A DNA stretch of 64,000 bases, taken from NCBI GenBank assembly GCA_963824705.1, contig CAWGQE010000003.1, positions 1,054,001 to 1,118,000 of the forward strand, read 5' to 3'. Each line of letters opens with the position of its first letter. Position 1 is the first letter of the stretch. Of the stretch, positions 58,443 through 64,000 are shown one piece after another. Both the position numbers and the translations under genes were made by a program. Under the pieces are notes generated by a model, which was not told the origin of the DNA, searched no databases, and saw only the letters and a list, made by a program, of their open reading frames with translations. The stretch comes from VRUE01 sp963824705 (lineage in GTDB: Bacteria; Actinomycetota; Thermoleophilia; Solirubrobacterales; 70-9).

Positions 58443-59939
58443 ATGCTCGCCACGGCGCAGACATTCACGCTCGACGGGATCGCGGCCCGGCCGGTGCGGG
58501 TCGAGGTCGACGTGCACCGCGGCCTGCCCGCTTTCTCGGTCGTCGGCCTCGCCGATACGGCCGTCCGAGAGGCGCGGGAGCGGGTCCGTGCGGCGATCGC
58601 CAACTGCGACTTCGATTTTCCGCTGCGGCGAATCGTCGCCAATCTGGCTCCTGCCAGCCTGCGCAAGGCCGGCCCCGGCCTCGACCTGCCGATCGCGGTG
58701 GCGCTGCTGGTGGCATCCGGTCAGCTCGATTGGGAGCGCCTGCCGCGTCTCGCGATGGCCGGAGAGCTGGCGTTGGACGGCACCGTGCGCTCGATTCCGG
58801 GAGTGCTTGCGATTGCGGAGGCGGCCCGCGAGCAGGGCGCCGAGGCGCTCGTCATCCCGGCCGAGAACGGTCCGGAGGCGGCGCTGGTCGGCGGGATCGA
58901 GGTGCTGCCGCTAGATAACCTGGCGCAGATCCCCGACCTGGCCGGGGGGGAGTGGAAGCCAGGTCGCCCGCCGCCGTTGCCGCTGCCGTTGACCCCTGGA
59001 CCGGGTGGTCCCGATCTGGCCGATCTGCGCGGTCAACCGCACCTCCGTTACGCGCTTGAGGTCGCGGCGGCCGGCGGCCACAGCCTGCTGATGGTCGGGC
59101 CGCCCGGCGCGGGCAAGTCGCTTGCCGCCGGCCGCCTGCCTTCGATCCTGCCGCCACTGAGTGCCGAGGAGGCCCTGGAGGTCGCGCGGATAGCCAGTTC
59201 CTGCGGACGCCTTCATGGTGGCTTCGGCGGCGGCAGGCCGTTTCGCGCTCCCCATCACACCGTCAGCCCTGCCGGTGTGGTCGGCGGTGGCAACCCGCCG
59301 GGCCCTGGGGAAGCGACCCTCGCCCACCGCGGCGTCCTCTTCCTCGACGAGCTCTGCGAGTTCCGCCGCGACGCGCTGGAGGCCTTGCGCGCGCCGCTCG
59401 AGAGCGGCTGGGTGACGATCTCCCGCGCCGGCAGCAACCGCCGCCTGCCCTGTCGCTTCATGCTCGTCGCCGCCTCCAACCCCTGCCCGTGCGGGCGCGG
59501 CGAGGCCGACCCCGAGTGCACCTGTGCGCCACTCGCCGTGCGCCGCTATCAGGGTCGGCTCAGCGGCGCGCTCGCCGACCGCCTCGACATCCTCGTCGCG
59601 ATCGGCCAGCCCAGCGCGACGGAGATCGGCGGTCCTCCGGGCGAGCACTCAGCGAGCGTGCGCGAGCGGGTAGCAGGTGCGCGGCAGCGACAGGAAGCGC
59701 GCCTTGGCGCCGGCCGCTGCAATGCCGAGATGACTCCCGCCGAGGCGCGCGACTGCGCTCTCGACGAGAAGGCGGGCGCGCTTCTCGCGGAGTCCTACTC
59801 GCGCCGCCGGCTCAGCGGCCGTGCCCACGATCGCGTCTTGCGGTTGGCTCGCACGATCGCCGACCTGGCGGACGCGGAGTCGATCGGACGCGACCAGATC
59901 GCCCAGGCACTGCAACTGAGGAGGAGAGACCGTGATTAG
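58443..59939 (+). CDS. comM: Mg chelatase-like ATPase ComM (YifB)
   Basis: About 498 residues. A Lon-protease-like N-terminal domain (VEVDVHRGLPAFSVVGLADTAVREARERVRAAI) and an AAA+ domain with GPPGAGKSLAA, FRAPHHTVSPAGVVGG, HRGVLFLDELCEF and ASNPCPCG. The C-terminal Mg_chelatase_C block is present (RRLSGRAHDRVLRLARTIADL). ComM is a branch-migration helicase in natural transformation. I set the start at ATG 58443 because homologues begin near MLATAQTFTLDGI; ATG 58362 and GTG 58434 are alternatives. Overlaps dprA by eight bases. Confidence 0.94.
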   Translation: MLATAQTFTLDGIAARPVRVEVDVHRGLPAFSVVGLADTAVREARERVRAAIANCDFDFPLRRIVANLAPASLRKAGPGLDLPIAVALLVASGQLDWERLPRLAMAGELALDGTVRSIPGVLAIAEAAREQGAEALVIPAENGPEAALVGGIEVLPLDNLAQIPDLAGGEWKPGRPPPLPLPLTPGPGGPDLADLRGQPHLRYALEVAAAGGHSLLMVGPPGAGKSLAAGRLPSILPPLSAEEALEVARIASSCGRLHGGFGGGRPFRAPHHTVSPAGVVGGGNPPGPGEATLAHRGVLFLDELCEFRRDALEALRAPLESGWVTISRAGSNRRLPCRFMLVAASNPCPCGRGEADPECTCAPLAVRRYQGRLSGALADRLDILVAIGQPSATEIGGPPGEHSASVRERVAGARQRQEARLGAGRCNAEMTPAEARDCALDEKAGALLAESYSRRRLSGRAHDRVLRLARTIADLADAESIGRDQIAQALQLRRRDRD

Positions 59940-61059
59940 CCAAGTCAACCCGCAAGCCTGCCCCGAGTGCCTGCGTCGCTCGCGTCTGTTGGCTCATCTG
60001 GCCCCGTATATCGAGAAGATCGCCACCGGCGCTCCAGGCAGGCGCTCGCCGGAACTCCTGCGACTCGGCAACGAGGACCTTGCCGCGGCGGCGGCACCAA
60101 AGGTGGCCGCTCAGATTCTGGCCGGGATCGGCGCAGTTCCCGAGGTTCGCTTGCGGGACGAGCTCGCGGCCGCGGAGTGCTGGGCCTGTTGCCGGCACGA
60201 CCCACTCTTCCCCGTCGGTCTCATGGACGCCGCCGATGCGCCCTGGGCGCTGTTCGGCCGCGGCGACGCGGCGCTGCTGCCGCGGCTCGCGCCCGACGAA
60301 GCGGTGACGGTCGTCGGGTCTCGGCGGGCCAGCAGCTACGGACGCGAGGTGGCACGTGAGCTCGGCAAGGAACTGGCCTACGCCGGACTTGTGGTGATCA
60401 GCGGCCTGGCGTTCGGCATCGACGCCTGCGCCCATCGTGGGGCGATCGACTCGGGCTTGACGGTCGCGGTCCTCGGCTGTGGGGCCGATGTCGCGTACCC
60501 CGCCGCCCATCGCTCGCTTTGGCGGCGGATAGGCGAGCGTGGCCTTGTTCTCTCCGAGCTGCCGCCGGGAACTGGCGCCTGGCGCTGGTCCTTCCCGGCC
60601 CGCAATCGGATCATGGCGGCGCTGTCGGGGATGACCGTCGTGGTCGAGGCGGCGGAGCGGTCCGGGTCACTGATCACGGCCGACCTTGCCGCCGACCTGG
60701 GTAGAGATCTCGGCGCCGTGCCCGGTCCTGTCAGCTCGCGTCTCTCGGCAGGCCCCAACAACCTGCTGACGGGGGGCGCATGCCTGGTTCGCGACGCTCA
60801 GGATGTGCTCGACGCGATGCTCGGTCCGGGGGTGCGCCGGATCGAGCGCTCCGGCCCGACGCTGGAGCCGGCGCAGCGCTCGGTTCTGGAGGCGCTGGAG
60901 CTGGGTGCGGAGACCTGCGATGCCGTCGCGACCGACCTCGAGCTTGCCGGTGGTGAGGTTGCAGCGGCGCTTGCCGACCTCGAGTCGCTCGGCTACGTCA
61001 GCTGCTCCCTGGTCGGCGTGTACACGCGGACGAATCTCCAGCCCCCGCCGGGCATCTAG
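59932..61059 (+). CDS. dprA: DNA processing protein DprA
   Basis: 375 residues. Loads RecA on incoming single-stranded DNA in transformation. Rossmann-like domain: VTVVGSRRASSYGREVARELGKEL, ISGLAFGIDACAHRGAI, TVAVLGCGADVAYPAAH, PARNRIMAALSGMTVVVEAAERSGSLITA. A C-terminal winged helix is visible (AETCDAVATDLELAGGEV). The N-terminal ~90 residues carry CPECLRRS and ECWACCRHD, two Cys pairs that could bind zinc. GTG 59932 overlaps comM. With comM it suggests competence genes, though no pilus genes are in view. Confidence 0.94.
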   Translation: MISQVNPQACPECLRRSRLLAHLAPYIEKIATGAPGRRSPELLRLGNEDLAAAAAPKVAAQILAGIGAVPEVRLRDELAAAECWACCRHDPLFPVGLMDAADAPWALFGRGDAALLPRLAPDEAVTVVGSRRASSYGREVARELGKELAYAGLVVISGLAFGIDACAHRGAIDSGLTVAVLGCGADVAYPAAHRSLWRRIGERGLVLSELPPGTGAWRWSFPARNRIMAALSGMTVVVEAAERSGSLITADLAADLGRDLGAVPGPVSSRLSAGPNNLLTGGACLVRDAQDVLDAMLGPGVRRIERSGPTLEPAQRSVLEALELGAETCDAVATDLELAGGEVAAALADLESLGYVSCSLVGVYTRTNLQPPPGI

Positions 61060-61062
61060 GCT
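61057..61062 (+). promoter_or_regulatory. -10 box TAGGCT of thiD
   Basis: Seven bases before the thiD ATG at 61070, overlapping the dprA stop. No TPP riboswitch can fit. Confidence 0.55.
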
Positions 61063-61069
61063 GCCGAGC

Positions 61070-61876
61070 ATGCCCACCCGACCCCGTATTCCGACCGTCC
61101 TCTCGATCGCCGGCTCTGACTCTGGCGGTGGCGCCGGCATTCAGGCCGACTTGAAGGCGTTTGCTGCCTGCGGCGTCTATGGGACCACCGCGATCACCGC
61201 GATCACCGCGCAGAACACGGTCGGCGTCGGCGCAGTCGAGGCGATCTCACCGGCGATGATCGCCTCCCAGGTCCGTGCGGTGGCGGAGGACATCGGCGTC
61301 GATGCGGTCAAGATCGGCATGCTCGGCACGGCGGAGACCGTCGAGGCCGTGCTCGAGGCGCTGGAGCTGGTCGGAGACGCGCCGATCGTCATCGATCCGG
61401 TGATGGTCGCCGAGAGCGGGGCGGTACTGCTCGACGACGAGGCAAGGACCGTGCTTGTCGAGCGATTGCTGCCTCGCGCGACCGTGGTCACTCCAAACAT
61501 TCCGGAGGCGCGGGCGCTGACTGGAGCGGGCGAGCAGGAGTCACAAGAGGATCTCGCTCGCGAGGTGCTCGCCCTGGGTCCGGCCGCGGTCGTCGTCACC
61601 GGCGGCCATAGCGAGCGCGTGGTCGATCTCTTCTTTGACGGCACCGAGGCGGCCGCGATCGGTGGCGAGCGCCACCTCGACGGCGCCTCGCACGGCTCCG
61701 GCTGCACCCACTCCTCGGCCTTAGCCGCGTTTCTTGCCTGGGGCGAGACTCCGCTGCAAGGGGCGCGGAAGGCTAGGGAGATCGCCTCGGCCGCGGTCGC
61801 GGCAGGCCTCGAAGGCATCGGCGAGGGGCCGGGCCCCGTCGATGTTCTCGACTTGACAAGTAGATTTCAGCCATGA
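61070..61876 (+). CDS. thiD: Hydroxymethylpyrimidine/phosphomethylpyrimidine kinase
   Basis: 268 residues. Phosphorylates HMP and HMP-phosphate for thiamine. Ribokinase fold with VLSIAGSDSGGGAGIQADLKAFAACGVYG (substrate site), VGMLG-type KIGMLGTAETVEAV, DPVMVAESGAVLL, TPNIPEARALTG, VVVTGGHSE and the catalytic LDGASHGSGCTHSSALAA. Start ATG 61070 is fixed by family N-terminus and -10 position. Overlaps ilvD by four bases (ATGA) although the two pathways are unrelated. Confidence 0.94.
   Translation: MPTRPRIPTVLSIAGSDSGGGAGIQADLKAFAACGVYGTTAITAITAQNTVGVGAVEAISPAMIASQVRAVAEDIGVDAVKIGMLGTAETVEAVLEALELVGDAPIVIDPVMVAESGAVLLDDEARTVLVERLLPRATVVTPNIPEARALTGAGEQESQEDLAREVLALGPAAVVVTGGHSERVVDLFFDGTEAAAIGGERHLDGASHGSGCTHSSALAAFLAWGETPLQGARKAREIASAAVAAGLEGIGEGPGPVDVLDLTSRFQP
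61861..61866 (+). promoter_or_regulatory. -10 box TAGATT of ilvD
   Basis: Six bases before the ilvD ATG, inside the thiD coding end; ilvD may thus have its own leaderless transcript in addition to coupling with thiD. Confidence 0.45.
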
Positions 61877-63564
61877 GCACGAACGGCTCCACCTCTACCA
61901 AGCTTCCCCGTCCCCGCTCAAGTGTGGTCTTCGACGGCCCCGAGCGCGCCCACGCGCGTGCCTACATGAAGGGCATCGGCTTCGACGACGACGCGCTCAG
62001 CCGGCCGACGATCGGCATCGCCAACACCTGGACCGAGGCGATGCCCTGCAACTTCCACCTGCGTGGACTCGCCGAGCACGTCAAAGAGGGGGTGCGCGCC
62101 GCCGGTGGCACGCCGATGGAGTTCAACACCGTCGCGATCTCCGACGGGATCACGATGGGCACGCAGGGAATGAAGACCTCGCTGATCAGCCGCGAGGTGA
62201 TCGCCGACTCGATCGAGTTGATGGCGCGCGGCTACCAGTTCGATGCGATCGTCGCGCTCTGCGCCTGCGACAAGACGATCCCGGGCTGTGCGATGGCGCT
62301 GACCAGGCTCGACGTGCCCTCCGTGCTGCTCTACGGCGGCTCGATCGCCCCGGGGCGCTGGCACGGCCGCGACGTGACCATCCTCGACATCTTCGAGGCC
62401 GTCGGCGCGCACGCGGCGGGCGACATGACCGACGAGGAGCTGAACGAGCTCGAGGGCGTTGCCAGTCCCGGCGCGGGAGCCTGCGGCGGTCAGTTCACCG
62501 CCAACACGATGGCTTGCGCCTTCGAGGCGCTCGGGATCAGCCTCGGCGGCTCGGCGATGGTTCCGGCCGAAGACGACGAGAAGGGCAGCGTCGCCGAGAA
62601 GATCGGCGAGCTGGTCATGCGGGTTCTCGTCGATGACCTGAAGCCGAGCCAGGTGATCACCCGCGACTCGCTGGAGAACGCGATCGCCTGTGCCTGCGCC
62701 TCGGGCGGCTCGACCAACGTCGTCCTGCATCTGATCGCGCTCGCCCACGAGGCCGGGATCGAGCTGGGCATGGATGACTTCGAGCGGATCTCACGCGAAA
62801 CCCCACTGCTGGCCGACCTCAAGCCCGGCGGGCGCTTCGTCGCCACCGATCTCTACCGTGCCGGCGGCGTGCCGCTGATCCTCAAGCGGCTCGCCGAAGC
62901 GGGGAAGCTGCACGGAGACGCGATCACGGTCAGCGGGCGCACGATCGGAGAAGAGGCCGAGGCGGCCGAGGAGGCCGCGGGTCAAGAGGTCGTGCGGCCG
63001 CTGTCTGACCCGCTCAAGACCGAAGGCGGCCTGGCGATTCTGCGCGGCAACCTCGCCCCCGATGGCGCCGTGGTCAAGCTCGCCGGCACCGAGCGCAAGA
63101 AGCAGATCGGCCCGGCCCGTGTCTTCGAGTCCGAAGAGGAGTGCTTCCGCGCCGTCAGGGAGCAGGCGATCCGTCCCGGCGACATCGTCGTGATTCGCAA
63201 CGAGGGTCCGGTAGGCGGTCCCGGCATGCGCGAGATGCTGCAGGTCACGGCGGCAATAGTCGGCGAGGGCTTGGGCGAGGAGGTGGCATTGCTCACCGAC
63301 GGCCGCTTCTCGGGCGCGACTCGCGGCCTGATGGTCGGCCACGTCGCCCCCGAGGCGGTCAAGGGCGGCCCGATTGCGGCGATCCGCGAGGGCGACGAGA
63401 TCAGCCTCGACGTCGATGCCCGGCGCCTCGACGTAGCGCTCTCGGACGAGGAGATCGCCAAGCGGGTGGCCGAGTACGAGTCGCCTAAGCCGCTCTTCGA
63501 GCGCGGGGTAATGGCCAAGTACGCGGCGACCGTATCGTCGGCCTCGCACGGTGCTGTGACCTGA
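61873..63564 (+). CDS. ilvD: Dihydroxy-acid dehydratase
   Basis: 563 residues. Third step of valine and isoleucine synthesis; Fe-S enzyme. Cluster ligands are seen in ALCACDKTIPGCAMAL and SPGAGACGGQFTANTMA; other motifs are MEFNTVAISDGITMGTQGM, IVVIRNEGPVGGPGMREML-like (DIVVIRNEGPVGGPGMREM) and LLTDGRFSGATRGLMVGH. No other ilv gene is in the window. The stop lies within the arm of the downstream palindrome. Confidence 0.96.
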   Translation: MSTNGSTSTKLPRPRSSVVFDGPERAHARAYMKGIGFDDDALSRPTIGIANTWTEAMPCNFHLRGLAEHVKEGVRAAGGTPMEFNTVAISDGITMGTQGMKTSLISREVIADSIELMARGYQFDAIVALCACDKTIPGCAMALTRLDVPSVLLYGGSIAPGRWHGRDVTILDIFEAVGAHAAGDMTDEELNELEGVASPGAGACGGQFTANTMACAFEALGISLGGSAMVPAEDDEKGSVAEKIGELVMRVLVDDLKPSQVITRDSLENAIACACASGGSTNVVLHLIALAHEAGIELGMDDFERISRETPLLADLKPGGRFVATDLYRAGGVPLILKRLAEAGKLHGDAITVSGRTIGEEAEAAEEAAGQEVVRPLSDPLKTEGGLAILRGNLAPDGAVVKLAGTERKKQIGPARVFESEEECFRAVREQAIRPGDIVVIRNEGPVGGPGMREMLQVTAAIVGEGLGEEVALLTDGRFSGATRGLMVGHVAPEAVKGGPIAAIREGDEISLDVDARRLDVALSDEEIAKRVAEYESPKPLFERGVMAKYAATVSSASHGAVT

Positions 63565-63660
63565 CGGACTGGAGCAAGCAGATCAAGGACGCAGGGAGCG
63601 TGGCGTGCTTCTGCACGCGAGCGACCGAGGACGCAGATATGCGCCGCTCTAGTCCGTCAG
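63561..63660. terminator. Palindrome 14: bidirectional terminator, ilvD / hydrolase
   Basis: Arms 63561-63575 and 63646-63660 pair over 15 bp with one G-U (CTGACGGACTGGAGC). The ilvD stop lies in the left arm and the stop of the convergent hydrolase in the right arm, as in the 29584-29699 element. An inner GCGTGC-TTCT-GCACGC hairpin is present. Confidence 0.75.
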
Positions 63661-64000
63661 GAAGTCGTCGAGCAGCCGGTTGAAGCGCACCGGCCGCTCC
63701 ATCTGCGGCACGTGGCCGGTCCGCTCGAAGAGCTCCAGGCGCGACTCGGGAATCAGGCGGTGATAGCCGATCGCCGCCTCGACCGGAACGATCCTGTCCT
63801 TCAGCCCCCAGACGACGAGCGTCGGGACTTCGATCTCAGGCAGGCGGTGGCGGGTGTCGTAACCGCCGAGCGCGCGGAGCGAGTCGGCGAAGCCGGGGCT
63901 GCGGATGCTCGGGTCGATCTGCTCCTCGAGCAGCTCGGGACGCACCCGGTTCGGGTAGTTGAAGATGGCGCCAAAGGCCACCTGGCGTCCCCGCGGCCGG
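63649..64000 (-). CDS. Alpha/beta hydrolase, C-terminal part
   Basis: 117 residues of an alpha/beta-hydrolase fold; the frame is open to the window edge, so the N-terminus with the nucleophile is missing. The visible part has VPTLVVWGLKDRIVPVEAA with the catalytic Asp region, and ELFERTGHVPQMERPVRFN with the catalytic His, followed by the last helix and TAG stop. Enzymes with this C-terminus include epoxide hydrolases and C-C hydrolases; substrate not decidable. Confidence 0.8.
   Translation of the reverse strand, partial: RPRGRQVAFGAIFNYPNRVRPELLEEQIDPSIRSPGFADSLRALGGYDTRHRLPEIEVPTLVVWGLKDRIVPVEAAIGYHRLIPESRLELFERTGHVPQMERPVRFNRLLDDFLTD

Noticed and set aside
61850..61872. TTGACA as -35 box of ilvD
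   Set aside because: It is only two bases before the TAGATT box, so spacing is wrong for a promoter; it is thiD coding sequence.

Overview
This 64-kb window is chromosomal DNA from a very GC-rich bacterium. It is most likely an actinomycete relative of the Thermoleophilia/Solirubrobacterales type. That placement is inference from GC content, leaderless promoters, a trpS carrying KMSTT, a SepIVA-like gene beside coaD, and a secreted protease with a Cys-rich tail; there is no rRNA gene to confirm it. Coding density is high. Genes are often coupled by NTGA or TGATG overlaps, and I see no tRNA, rRNA, CRISPR array, insertion sequence or riboswitch.

Layout. 1-7908: end of a subtilase, NHEJ genes (ligD polymerase domain, ku), a fetAB-like exporter, an MFS pump, trpS and scpAB. 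7984-10916: rluB, then two accessory reverse-strand genes (unknown protein; polysaccharide deacetylase). 10970-21590: aromatic amino acid cluster aroH-hisC-aroF-tyrA-aroA, then cmk-der, interrupted by an HTH-MntA/HepT toxin-antitoxin pair and by a secreted S1 protease. 21616-29584: metK, a PH-domain protein, priA-def-fmt-rsmB-zinc ribbon-rpe. 29699-33932 (reverse): antiporter, flippase, glycosyltransferase. 34133-38026: complete riboflavin cluster ribD-ribE-ribBA-ribH, then rpmB. 38490-61059: an MMPL transporter, then a conserved housekeeping run also known from Bacillus: DAK2-recG-rsmD-coaD-sepIVA-like-yceD-rpmF-plsX-acpP-rnc-smc-ftsY-ffh-rpsP-khpA-trmD-rplS-lepB-rnhB-yraN-comM-dprA. 61070-64000: thiD, ilvD and a truncated hydrolase.

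Three things stand out. First, at least 14 long, near-perfect inverted repeats with 15-27 bp arms lie between genes and also in frame inside ribD (two), recG and rsmD. Arms are mostly specific to each locus, but two different cores each recur in two copies in opposite orientation (33965-34090 with 35165-35290; 38035-38186 with 38333-38482). This looks like an undescribed family of modular palindromic elements. Second, many transcription units have a TANNNT box only 6-10 nt before the start codon, implying widespread leaderless transcription. Third, several core machines are altered: SMC is 812 aa with no recognisable hinge, RNase III lacks a conserved metal-binding Glu, L19 has a long acidic tail, rimM is missing from its usual place, and HepT carries an in-frame amber codon just before its catalytic motif.
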